From assembly GCA_964503335.1 (NCBI GenBank), contig CAZCZZ010000019.1, forward strand, positions 1 through 59,077: 59,077 bases of DNA, read 5' to 3'. The position numbers and the translations under genes were made by a program. Source of the DNA: CAZCZZ01 sp964503335. Its GTDB lineage: Bacteria; Verrucomicrobiota; Kiritimatiellia; CAIVKH01. The notes below the pieces were generated by a model. That model worked only from the letters and a program-made list of their open reading frames with translations. It had not been told where the DNA came from and did no database searches. Below, piece after piece: positions 52,038-59,077 of this stretch; positions within the stretch are counted from its first letter, which is position 1, and every line of letters begins with the position of its first letter.

Positions 52038-53024
52038 ATGGACCCTCTTCATCTTATAGTCCTGGCCGCATCCATCCTGCTGGCGATCAACGTTGGCGGG
52101 AACAATTCCGCCGCCGAGATGGGACCTGCTTTCGGCTCCGGTATCCGGTCCAAGCTGGAAGCTGTAATCCTTATCGCGGTGTTCTCGATGATCGGCGCCA
52201 TCGTCGCCGGCGAGCACGTGGTCCACACCATCGGTAGCGGGATCATGGATCCGGCCCACCTGAAGGGAAATGTATCGGGCCTGATGGTGATCCTGCTCTC
52301 GGCCACGGCCCTGATCGGGTTCGCCAACTTCCTCCGCGTCCCCGTGGCTACCAGCCACGCCATGGTCGGCGCCGTGGTCGGCATGGGCCTTTATCACCAC
52401 TCCGTCCAGTGGGACAACGTCACGCGCATCGTCATCTGGTGGCTGGCGACGCCGCTGTTCGCGCTCGTCCTGTCCTATTGCATCGGTCGCTTTATCTACC
52501 CCGCGCTTGCGGAGCGGCTCAGTCATCTCTCCGGCGAGAAGGGCCTGGCCACGATGTTCTATCGCGGTTTCGTGACGCTCTCGGGTTGTTACATGGCATT
52601 CTCTGCCGGGTCGAACAGCCTGGCCAAGGCCGTAGGACCGGTCGTCGGTGCCGGAATCCTGCAGCCCAACGAAGCGGCGATCTGGGGCGGATTGAGCATG
52701 GCGCTCGGCGCGTTCCTCGTCGGCCACCGCTTGCTTCATACGGTGGGCAAGGGGATAACGCCGATCGACCCCTTGAAGGCCACGCTCGTGGAAGTTGTCT
52801 GCGGTTCCATCTTGCTCGTCGCGTCACACGCCGGCGTGCCCGTCTCCCTCGCGGAAATCGTCACGTGCTCGGTGATCGGTTTCGGCGCCGCGCACTCCGG
52901 TCTCCTTCTTACGGCACAGAACAAGCACGTGAAGACGATCTACAAGCTCTGGCCCATCTGTCCGCTCTTCACCTGCAGCGTCAGCTACGGTGGCGCGTGG
53001 CTGTTCGATGCCGTGACGAAATAG
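52038..53024 (+). CDS. PiT-family inorganic phosphate transporter
   Basis: 328 residues, short for the family. The N-terminus carries the PiT signature NVGGNNSAAEMGPA, and an inverted second copy has AFSAGSNSLAKAVGPVVGAGI. About nine hydrophobic helices are visible. It imports phosphate with protons or sodium. ATG 52038 (MDPLHLIVLAA) is preferred over an in-frame start at 51993. No phosphate-regulator (PhoU-like) gene is adjacent. The stop is followed by a long inverted repeat shared with the convergent rsmE. Confidence 0.92.
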   Translation: MDPLHLIVLAASILLAINVGGNNSAAEMGPAFGSGIRSKLEAVILIAVFSMIGAIVAGEHVVHTIGSGIMDPAHLKGNVSGLMVILLSATALIGFANFLRVPVATSHAMVGAVVGMGLYHHSVQWDNVTRIVIWWLATPLFALVLSYCIGRFIYPALAERLSHLSGEKGLATMFYRGFVTLSGCYMAFSAGSNSLAKAVGPVVGAGILQPNEAAIWGGLSMALGAFLVGHRLLHTVGKGITPIDPLKATLVEVVCGSILLVASHAGVPVSLAEIVTCSVIGFGAAHSGLLLTAQNKHVKTIYKLWPICPLFTCSVSYGGAWLFDAVTK

Positions 53025-53032
53025 AAGATGGC

Positions 53033-53087
53033 TAATGGTTGAGGGTTGATGGCGGAGACCTCCCTCTTCATCAACCCTCAACCATTA
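53033..53087. terminator. 19-base inverted repeat between convergent PiT and rsmE genes
   Basis: TAATGGTTGAGGGTTGATG (53033-53051) and its exact complement (53069-53087) flank a 17-base loop. The right arm contains the rsmE stop codon. It lacks a T-tract, so termination on both strands is plausible but not certain; the TTGAGGGTTGATGG type of arm could also be a dispersed repeat. Confidence 0.6.
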
Positions 53088-53810
53088 AACATCTACTCCC
53101 CCACTTCCCGCCAGCGTCAACAGCGCGATGCAGGCCGTGTCGGTTCGCAAAGTGCGCGCGCCCATTCCGACGGCAGTGAAGCCATGACGGCCCAAGAGTT
53201 CCAGTTCATACGGTGTCCAGCCTCCCTCGGGACCGACGGCGAGAAGAACGCGCTTTCCCGGCTGGGCATGAAGCTTCTGTGAGGCGCGGTGATCAGCGAC
53301 GAGGCGTAACGAATCAGGCGCGAAGCGTTCGAGTTCATCTTCGACGAACGGCTTCAACTCCCGGTGAATGGAAACGATCGGTTCGCGCGTGTCCCGCGCC
53401 TGCTGAAGTCCTTCCCGGAGCAGGGGCCGGTAGAATCCGGGTTCGATCACATGGGAGTCGAAATAGAACTTCTCCACGCGCGCAGCATTCGTGATGAAGA
53501 TTCGATCCACGCCCATGGCGGCGAGTTGAGCCCACAGCCGTTTCAACACCTTGGGCCGCGGCATGGCGAGCATGATGCTGATGTGGCTCCGAGGCGGAAC
53601 CTCAGCATCGAACGAGCAGCGCAATGTATAAGACTCTGCATCCGACGAGACGATCTCGGCGGTGCCGCGAGGACCTTCAAGAAGTCCTACCACGATCTGA
53701 TCCGACGGCTTCGCTCGAAGCACCTCGCGAATATGCCGGGCGCGATGATCGTGGAGACGGCAGTGGCCGGTGGAGTCGAGCTCTTCCTTCTCGATCAGGA
53801 TCAGGTTCAT
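53085..53810 (-). CDS. rsmE: 16S rRNA (uracil-1498-N3)-methyltransferase
   Basis: 241 residues. The SPOUT-type C-terminus shows the family signature LAVGPEGGWTPYELELL and ARTLRTDTACIALL, which form the SAM-binding knot. An N-terminal PUA-like domain (about 10-70) binds RNA. It methylates U1498 of the decoding centre. The ATG overlaps the larE-like stop by 4 bases, making it the last gene of the cysK-mnmA run. Confidence 0.94.
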   Translation of the reverse strand: MNLILIEKEELDSTGHCRLHDHRARHIREVLRAKPSDQIVVGLLEGPRGTAEIVSSDAESYTLRCSFDAEVPPRSHISIMLAMPRPKVLKRLWAQLAAMGVDRIFITNAARVEKFYFDSHVIEPGFYRPLLREGLQQARDTREPIVSIHRELKPFVEDELERFAPDSLRLVADHRASQKLHAQPGKRVLLAVGPEGGWTPYELELLGRHGFTAVGMGARTLRTDTACIALLTLAGSGGVDV

Positions 53811-54673
53811 CCGCCGAGCGGCTTGAAGACTTCGTTGAGGCTGCCGCGGCGGTAGCCTTGCAGATCGACGGTCACATAGCGGAAGCCGCAGAGCTTGATC
53901 AGCTCGGTGACCTGCTCCCGCAGCGGGTCCGTTGCGAGCTTCACCACATCCTCCGCCGGCACCTCGATGCGGGCCACATCGCCGTGTACGCGGACACGGA
54001 GGTTCGTAAAGCCCAGATCGCGCAGTCCGTTCTCGGCGAGCTCGACCTTCTTCAAGCCCTCGGTCGTGATCGCAATGCCGTAGGGGAATCGGGATGCCAG
54101 GCAGGAAAAGGCGGGCTTGTTCGATGTCTGCAACTTCAACTGGCGGGAAGCTTCGCGGATGTCTTCCTTGGTGAAGCCGAGTTCCTGAAGCGGGCTTTCC
54201 ACGTGTTTCTCCATCGCAGCCTTGCGGCCGGGGCGGAAATCCTTCAGGTCGTCCGCGTTCGTCCCGTCGACGATATGGGCAAAGCCTTCCTTGTCCGCGA
54301 GCTCGCGCAGCAGACCGTACAGCTCGGTCTTGCAGTGGTAGCAGCGACTCGTCGGATTGTTCGCGTAGTTGGGGTTTGCCAGCTCGTTCGACCGGATCAC
54401 GCGATGGTTCAGCCCCAGCGACGCGGAGAGCTCCTGCGCTTCCTTCAGCTCTCGTTCAGGAAACGAGGGCGATGTGGCCGTCACGGCTAAAGCCTTTTCG
54501 CCGAGTTCCTGTGCTGCGACGGCGGCGAGCAGCGTGCTATCCACGCCTGCGCTAAAGGCCACGACGACCGATCCCATTTCGCGGATATGAGCGCGAAGCG
54601 CGAGCACCTTGTCGGCAACCCCGCTTGTCGACACCTCGTTCACCCACTCAATTTCAAGTTTCGAATCTCGCAT
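53807..54673 (-). CDS. larE: LarE-like ATP-dependent sulfurtransferase (PP-loop)
   Basis: 288 residues. The N-terminal PP-loop is AFSAGVDSTLL, with Ala in the usual SGGxDS. A second motif CYHCKTELYG and a conserved Cys191 in FSCLASRFPYG match LarE, whose Cys donates sulfur to build the nickel-pincer cofactor of lactate racemase. I chose ATG 54673 (MRDSKLEIEW), with GAGATTTGAG upstream, because the open frame beyond it overlaps mnmA. LarB and LarC genes are not in the window, so this protein may serve another sulfur transfer. It lies directly after mnmA, itself a PP-loop thiouridylase. Confidence 0.9.
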   Translation of the reverse strand: MRDSKLEIEWVNEVSTSGVADKVLALRAHIREMGSVVVAFSAGVDSTLLAAVAAQELGEKALAVTATSPSFPERELKEAQELSASLGLNHRVIRSNELANPNYANNPTSRCYHCKTELYGLLRELADKEGFAHIVDGTNADDLKDFRPGRKAAMEKHVESPLQELGFTKEDIREASRQLKLQTSNKPAFSCLASRFPYGIAITTEGLKKVELAENGLRDLGFTNLRVRVHGDVARIEVPAEDVVKLATDPLREQVTELIKLCGFRYVTVDLQGYRRGSLNEVFKPLGG

Positions 54674-54674
54674 C

Positions 54675-55748
54675 TCAAATCTCTTCCTTCTCGATCCAAC
54701 CGCCACCGAGCACTTCGTCACCCTGAAACAGGACAGCGGCCTGGCCGGGCGTGATGGCAAATTGCGGCTCGGTAAACGTAAGCCGGATCCGGTCTTCCGG
54801 CAACGTCTCGAATTGGCAGGGGGAGGACTTTGTGCGGTAGCGGATCTTGGCCTCGATCGATGAGCCTGACGGAGGAGGCGAAGGTGTGGTCCAGAAGAGC
54901 CCGGCGAGCGTGCACGAGGACGAGAAGAGGTCCTCCTTTCTAGCCAGCACGACGGTGTTTGCATCCGCGTGCAGCGCCTTGACATACATCGGCGAACCGG
55001 TGGCGACGCCGAGGCCTTTGCGCTGTCCGATCGTGAATCGGTGAATGCCCTGATGCTGCCCGAGCTTGTGGCCGCCGGTGTCGGTGACGTCGCCCGTTCT
55101 CGCGACTTCGGGATGGTACGTCTCGATCAGCGGACCGGGACCTTTTGTCGTGATAAAGCACAAGTCCGCGGTTTCGCGGGATCCTTCGGTGGGGATCGCG
55201 CGCTCTTTCGCCCAAGCGCGGACTTCGACCTTCGTCATCGCACCCAGCGGGAAAAGTGTTCGCGAGAGCTGCTCCTGTGAAAGGCGGTGCAGGAAGTAGG
55301 ACTGGTCCTTGGTCCCGTCGATTCCGCGCAGCAGGTGGTATCCGTCATCGCGTTTCTCGACGCGGCAGTAGTGACCCGTCGCCATGTGCGAGCAGCCGAG
55401 TTCCAGGGCGCGGCGGAGCAGGGCTCCGAACTTGAAGTCGCGGTTGCAGAAGATGCAGGGGTTCGGTGTGGTCCCCGATGCGTAGGCATCGGTGAACGGC
55501 TTGATGATCGCTTCCCGGAAATCATCCACGACATGCATCGTGTAATGCCGGATGCCGAGGTGATCGCACACCCGACGCGCACGATTTACGTCTTCGATCG
55601 AGCAGCAGCGCGACCCGTCCTTGAACATGTGAAGGCTGAGACCGATGACCTCATAGCCTTGTTCGACGAGAAGTGCGGCGGCGACCGAGCTGTCAATGCC
55701 CCCGCTCATGCCGACCGCGACGCGGGGCCTAGTTGATACGCTTTGCAT
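54675..55748 (-). CDS. mnmA: tRNA-specific 2-thiouridylase
   Basis: 357 residues. The PP-loop is GMSGGIDSSVAA, and the catalytic Cys motifs are NPCIFCNRDFKFG and TADLCFI. It uses ATP and a persulfide relay to form s2U at wobble U34 of Lys, Glu and Gln tRNAs, which suits the presence of glnS and gltX elsewhere in the window. ATG 55748 lies 20 bases inside the end of the small-protein gene at 55729, suggesting coupling. Its stop is 1 base from the larE-like start. Confidence 0.95.
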   Translation of the reverse strand: MQSVSTRPRVAVGMSGGIDSSVAAALLVEQGYEVIGLSLHMFKDGSRCCSIEDVNRARRVCDHLGIRHYTMHVVDDFREAIIKPFTDAYASGTTPNPCIFCNRDFKFGALLRRALELGCSHMATGHYCRVEKRDDGYHLLRGIDGTKDQSYFLHRLSQEQLSRTLFPLGAMTKVEVRAWAKERAIPTEGSRETADLCFITTKGPGPLIETYHPEVARTGDVTDTGGHKLGQHQGIHRFTIGQRKGLGVATGSPMYVKALHADANTVVLARKEDLFSSSCTLAGLFWTTPSPPPSGSSIEAKIRYRTKSSPCQFETLPEDRIRLTFTEPQFAITPGQAAVLFQGDEVLGGGWIEKEEI

Positions 55749-55941
55749 CGGCTTGTTTGCGTCGACTACCGTAGGACGCCCAAAGGTCCTTCTGGCGGCG
55801 TGACGCCACTTCCGGTGTGTTCCGGTGGACGACATTCGCTTCGACCCATTCGATTCGCCGAAAGATGGCGTTCCAGCGACCCTGTTCGCCCATCATGCGA
55901 TCCCTGAGGGATTCCTGTTCAGATTTCCAGTTGCTAGACAT
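55729..55941 (-). CDS. Small protein paired with a second nucleotidyltransferase
   Basis: 70 residues, basic, Glu/Arg/Trp-rich (MSSNWKSEQESLRDRMMG, then SRRQKDLWASYGSRRKQAD). No leader or known domain. I chose ATG 55941, which overlaps the preceding nucleotidyltransferase by 8 bases; the open frame to 56040 is upstream shadow. Its last 20 bases overlap the mnmA start. The order enzyme, small protein, housekeeping gene mirrors the clpS locus, although the two small proteins are not similar in sequence. Confidence 0.6.
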   Translation of the reverse strand: MSSNWKSEQESLRDRMMGEQGRWNAIFRRIEWVEANVVHRNTPEVASRRQKDLWASYGSRRKQADAKRIN

Positions 55942-56428
55942 GATCGGCGTCCTTGCGGATGGCTCGTTGCAGTGCGCGGATACGGTCAAGTTTCTGTGTC
56001 TCTTCGGGAAGCGCCATCTGGCAAAGCAGCATGTCTTCATCGCAGAGCGCCAGGTAGGCTACACCCGAGGCAGTCGCTGATGGCAGGGCCCGCTCCTTTG
56101 AGGCATCCCATGACGCCAGCCCATCGACAAAGCGAAATACGTCAAGGGGGCCGTGGCGTGTTGTCATGCAGAACAGGGGATGGTCAGCAAGCCAGTCGCC
56201 ATGATGTTGTGAAACGGGTTTCCATTCACTTTCCGATCGGCCCCACCGGGCGTCGATGTCGTGAAGTGCCGCGGCGCAACGGTGCCTGTTTTCCGCGTCA
56301 TCACGGATCCAGATGTCCACGTCGTACGTAAGAACAGGTCCGTGTCGCAGCAAAAAGTTTGCGCCCCCAATAAGCAGGTAGCGAACCTCGTGGCGATTCA
56401 GGGCAGCCAGTATGGAGTCAATTTCCAC
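55934..56428 (-). CDS. Second minimal nucleotidyltransferase-fold protein
   Basis: 164 residues. The motif is LLIGGANFLLRHGPVLTYD with VDIWIRDD (metal pair DVD). The C-terminal part is helical and acidic. It differs in sequence from the enzyme at 45885 but shares the GGxxF...DxD core. It starts 27 bases after cysK and overlaps its small partner by 8 bases. Toxin-like nucleotidyl transfer to tRNA or protein is one option; an unrelated nucleotidyl transfer is another. Confidence 0.8.
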   Translation of the reverse strand: MEIDSILAALNRHEVRYLLIGGANFLLRHGPVLTYDVDIWIRDDAENRHRCAAALHDIDARWGRSESEWKPVSQHHGDWLADHPLFCMTTRHGPLDVFRFVDGLASWDASKERALPSATASGVAYLALCDEDMLLCQMALPEETQKLDRIRALQRAIRKDADHV

Positions 56429-56455
56429 AACCCAATGATACTCGCCGAGGGGTGC

Positions 56456-57388
56456 TCAGACGATCATTTCCTGGAAGAGCCAGGTCGAGAGGTAGCGCTC
56501 GCCGGTGTCGCAGATGACGGTGACGATAAGCTTGCCGAGGTTTTCTTCACGCTTGGCGATCTGCATCGCGGCGTAGACGTTGGCGCCGGCGGAGATGCCG
56601 CAGAGGATGCCTTCTTCCTTCGCCATGCGGCGCGCGGTTTCACCGGCGTCCTCTTCGCGCACCTGATACACCTCATCGATCAGCTCGCGACGGACGATCT
56701 CGGGGACGAAGCCCGCGCCGATGCCTTGAATCTTGTGCGGGCCGGGCTTGCCGCCGGACAGGACGGGGGACTTCACCGGTTCGACGGCGATGGCTTTGAA
56801 GCTGGGCTTGCGCTCCTTCAAGACTTGCGCGCAACCCGTGATTGTTCCGCCTGTGCCGACGCCGGCGACCATGATGTCGACGGTGCCGTCCGTGTCGGCC
56901 CAGATTTCCTCGGCGGTTGTCCGGCGATGAATTTCCGGGTTTGCAGGATTCTTGAACTGCTGGGGCATAAAAGCGCCCGGCGTGTTGGCGACCATTTCCT
57001 CGGCCTTGGCAATGGCCCCGTTCATGCCCTTCTCGGCGGGTGTGAGGACCAGGTCGGCGCCGAAGATGCGGAGAAGGTGCCGGCGCTCCATGCTCATGCT
57101 TTCGGGCATGCAGAGGGTGAGGCGATAGCCCTTGGCGGCCGCAGCGAATGCGAGGGCGATGCCGGTGTTGCCGCTTGTGGGCTCAACGATCATGTTGCCG
57201 GGCTTGAGTCGACCGGACTTTTCCGCCGCTTCGATCATCGCGACGCCGATGCGGTCCTTCACGCTGCTGACCGGGTTGTGCGATTCCATCTTCAAGGCGA
57301 TCTTCGCGCCCAAACCGCGGCTCAGGCGGTTCAGCATCACAAGCGGGGTGCGGCCAACGGTTTCGGTGATATTGTTGTAGATCTTCAC
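56456..57388 (-). CDS. cysK: Cysteine synthase (O-acetylserine sulfhydrylase)
   Basis: 310 residues, PLP-dependent. The lysine that binds PLP is in NPVSSVKDRIG (Lys44 predicted). TSGNTGIALAFAA and VAGVGTGGTITG match phosphate-binding loops, and SGGKPGPHKIQGIGAGF is near the substrate site. It makes cysteine from O-acetylserine and sulfide. I chose GTG at 57388, with GGAGGAGG six to twelve bases upstream; an ATG at 57463 would add a non-family tail. It is the first gene of a minus-strand run that ends in rsmE and includes two sulfur-transfer enzymes (mnmA, larE-like), to which it could supply cysteine. Confidence 0.95.
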   Translation of the reverse strand: MKIYNNITETVGRTPLVMLNRLSRGLGAKIALKMESHNPVSSVKDRIGVAMIEAAEKSGRLKPGNMIVEPTSGNTGIALAFAAAAKGYRLTLCMPESMSMERRHLLRIFGADLVLTPAEKGMNGAIAKAEEMVANTPGAFMPQQFKNPANPEIHRRTTAEEIWADTDGTVDIMVAGVGTGGTITGCAQVLKERKPSFKAIAVEPVKSPVLSGGKPGPHKIQGIGAGFVPEIVRRELIDEVYQVREEDAGETARRMAKEEGILCGISAGANVYAAMQIAKREENLGKLIVTVICDTGERYLSTWLFQEMIV

Positions 57389-57547
57389 GACGGCTTCCTC
57401 CTCCGGAAAAGAGACGCGATACGGACAATCCGAGGCACCGTCAATAGTAAAGAGCGCGGTCACTGCAGGCCGGGATCCGGACGCGACCTTGACGGTGACC
57501 CGTGGGTTCCGGTATCAGCTTGAGTTCCTTTTGAAAGCATACCACCT

Positions 57548-58372
57548 ATGAACAGACTTCTTCTTGCGGCCCTTGTCGTTCTCGCTCCCGCGTTTGCACA
57601 CGCTGCGCTGCCCGGCTCCGACTCGGCAGCCGATGGCGCCTACAATGCGGGTTATACCAACGGCGCGAACGGCGGAACCGGTTTCGGCGCATGGCAGCTC
57701 ACCTCGATTGGCCCTGCAGGATTCTTCACGGGCTCGTCCGCGGGAAACGGGGACGGCGATGCGGGCTCCAATGGCGACATCAACACCTCGGGCCGCGCCT
57801 GGGGTCTCTATGGAAGTCTGGGCGGCGGCGTCTCGCTGGCGACACGCCCGTTCAGCGGGGATCTCGATCCGGGCAACGTGTTCTCCATCGATCTCGACAA
57901 CGGGTTCATCCAGAACTCTGAAAGTCCGGCGGGCATCGTCGGCTTCTCGCTCCTGAACAATGCGGGCCGCGAGAAGTTCTGGTTCCAGTTCGAAGGCGGA
58001 ACCACGAACTACACGATCACGGACGGCACGGGGCTGGTCAATACGGGCATCCCGTTCACGGATGAAGGCCTGCGCGTCATCTTTACCCAAGTGACGGTGG
58101 ACAACAACAGCCAGTACAGCGTGTCGGTTCAAGCCATCGGCGCCGACGGACCATCGGGCCTTCCTTTCACGCACAACGGTGTGCTTTTCGGAAGCGCGTT
58201 TGACTTTATTGAGTCCGTGGATCGCGTCCAGGTGTTCAACCGCACAGCGGGCAACGGATCGAGTAGCGATCTCTTTGTGAACAGCCTCACCGTTGTGCCG
58301 GAGCCCGGGACGATGGTGCTTCTCGCATCCGGGGCTTTGGCGATCGCAGCGCTTCGTCGCAAGCGCGCGTGA
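57548..58372 (+). CDS. PEP-CTERM exported protein
   Basis: 274 residues. A signal peptide (about 1-19, LLLAALVVLAPAFAHA) starts it and a PEP-CTERM tail ends it: VVPEPGTMVLLASGA, then a hydrophobic helix and LRRKRA. The body is one beta-rich domain with NGGTGFGAWQL, FIQNSESPAGIVGF and DLFVNSLTV, closely similar in layout to a domain in the GH31 protein at 2844. Exosortase would cleave and anchor it; no exosortase is in the window. Its stop lies 2 bases from the convergent NYN gene. No catalytic residues are visible. Confidence 0.9.
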   Translation: MNRLLLAALVVLAPAFAHAALPGSDSAADGAYNAGYTNGANGGTGFGAWQLTSIGPAGFFTGSSAGNGDGDAGSNGDINTSGRAWGLYGSLGGGVSLATRPFSGDLDPGNVFSIDLDNGFIQNSESPAGIVGFSLLNNAGREKFWFQFEGGTTNYTITDGTGLVNTGIPFTDEGLRVIFTQVTVDNNSQYSVSVQAIGADGPSGLPFTHNGVLFGSAFDFIESVDRVQVFNRTAGNGSSSDLFVNSLTVVPEPGTMVLLASGALAIAALRRKRA

Positions 58373-58374
58373 TC

Positions 58375-59077
58375 CTATTCCGGCCGTTGCGCCCGGCGCA
58401 CGATGACGCCGCCCGACTTGTCGTCATGCTCAAGGGAGAGCAGACCTCTCGTTGCCGCTTCTTCAAGCAGCAGGTTGAACGAGCGGAATCCGTACGACGA
58501 TTCATTGAAGCCGGGCTGCCGCCTGCGCAGAGTTTGCTTCACCATCGAACCCCAGATCTTGTCGTCGGAGCCGCGCTCCTGGGCGATGGCTTCAATGGTC
58601 TGCATCACGAGATCAATCGCCTCGTTCGTGCGTTCCTCCTGCTCCTTCGTGTCTGTAGGTGACGGCGCTTCTGCGGCGGCGGCCTTGGACTGTCCGCGGG
58701 GCGAGCGGCGGGGGGCGCGTTGCTGTCGGCTGGTCTGTTCGCGCACCAGGTCGTCGTAGTAGATGAACTCATCGCAATTCGCGATCAGCAGGTCGGAGCT
58801 GGAATTCTTCACGCCCACGCCGATCACGGTCTTGTTGTTTTCGCGGAGCTTGCTCACAAGCGGGGAGAAATCGGAATCGCCGCTGACGATCACGAACGTA
58901 TCGACGTGTTCTTTCGTGTAGCAGAGGTCGAGGGCGTCCACGACCATGCGGATGTCTGCGGAATTCTTCCCCGCCTGGCGGACGTGCGGAATCTCGATGA
59001 GCTCGAAGGCGGCTTCGTGCATCAACGGCTTGAATTCCTTGTAGCGGGCCCAGTCGCAGTAGGCCTTCTTGACGACG
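58375..59077 (-). CDS. NYN-domain RNA-associated protein with C-terminal LOTUS-like domain, 5' end cut
   Basis: At least 234 residues; the N-terminus continues past the right window edge. The NYN nuclease-like domain shows VIVSGDSDFSPLVSKLRENN and VDALDLCYTKEHVD, with acidic residues where this PIN-like fold binds metal. A disordered Arg/Ala-rich linker follows, then a C-terminal winged-helix-like part (IWGSMVKQTLRRRQPGF, YGFRSFNLLLEEAATRGLL), which fits an OST-HTH/LOTUS domain. LabA-type NYN proteins act on RNA in several bacteria. No start codon in the window is certain; the frame is open to 59076. Confidence 0.88.
   Translation of the reverse strand, partial: VVKKAYCDWARYKEFKPLMHEAAFELIEIPHVRQAGKNSADIRMVVDALDLCYTKEHVDTFVIVSGDSDFSPLVSKLRENNKTVIGVGVKNSSSDLLIANCDEFIYYDDLVREQTSRQQRAPRRSPRGQSKAAAAEAPSPTDTKEQEERTNEAIDLVMQTIEAIAQERGSDDKIWGSMVKQTLRRRQPGFNESSYGFRSFNLLLEEAATRGLLSLEHDDKSGGVIVRRAQRPE

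Noticed and set aside
56261..57523. 420-codon open frame on the plus strand
   Set aside because: Antisense to cysK and a nucleotidyltransferase gene; composition is Asp/Ala/Gly-rich with no domain.
1..59077. CRISPR array, tRNA or rRNA genes
   Set aside because: I saw no regularly spaced direct repeats and no cloverleaf or rRNA-like segment. A covariance-model scan would be decisive; I could not run one.

Overview
The window is 59 kb of GC-rich bacterial chromosome with normal coding density and no rRNA, tRNA, CRISPR array or transposase gene that I could find. The gene content points to the PVC superphylum, probably Verrucomicrobiota or Kiritimatiellota. The reasons are two PEP-CTERM proteins, very large modular secreted proteins with Calx-beta, thrombospondin-3-like and lamin-tail-like domains, a three-subunit Bacteroides-type succinate dehydrogenase, and dispersed intergenic palindromes. 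This placement is inference from gene style, not a phylogeny.

Layout. 1-2450: the end of a molybdenum hydroxylase operon (IorB-like, cut by the window edge, and IorA-like) and divergent moaA. 2451-12937: a repeat-rich gap, a secreted GH31 alpha-glucosidase-like enzyme, a small membrane-anchored protein, a secreted lamin-tail/Calx-beta protein, and a convergent padR-VIT/PEP-CTERM operon. 13094-18523: fumarase, a Uma2-type protein and sdhCAB. 18558-37368: secreted and regulatory region with a beta-helix/FG-GAP-like protein, a GH13 alpha-amylase, a divergent LacI-family repressor, a run of unknown small proteins, a 2116-residue subtilase carrying five glycogen/starch-binding-like modules, and a large lipoprotein. 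37645-47708 (minus strand): gltX, nucleotidyltransferase, small protein, clpS, DUF2017, glnS, lipoprotein, lysyl-oxidase-like protein and MrfA-type helicase. 47846-53024: FIST plus hybrid histidine kinase, an HDAC-like deacetylase and a PiT phosphate transporter. 53085-57388 (minus strand): cysK, nucleotidyltransferase, small protein, mnmA, larE-like, rsmE. 57548-59077: a PEP-CTERM protein and a NYN/LOTUS RNA-associated protein cut by the right edge.

How the genes may work together. LacI-type operator-like sequences (AAACGCTTT, AAACGTTTT, AAGCGCTT and AAAGCGGTTT variants) lie upstream of the GH31 gene, the 7.8-kb secreted protein, the amylase, the lacI gene itself and the operon that leads into the subtilase. 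This suggests one local alpha-glucan (starch or glycogen) regulon that includes an unusual protease with starch-binding-like modules. Five of the secreted proteins end in the same kind of C-terminal module (an Asp-rich calcium-binding-like segment plus a short beta domain), which may be a surface-address signal separate from PEP-CTERM.

Other points of interest are a lysyl-oxidase-like domain that lacks its expected copper and cofactor residues, and two unrelated nucleotidyltransferase/small-protein pairs that each run by overlap into a housekeeping gene (clpS, mnmA).
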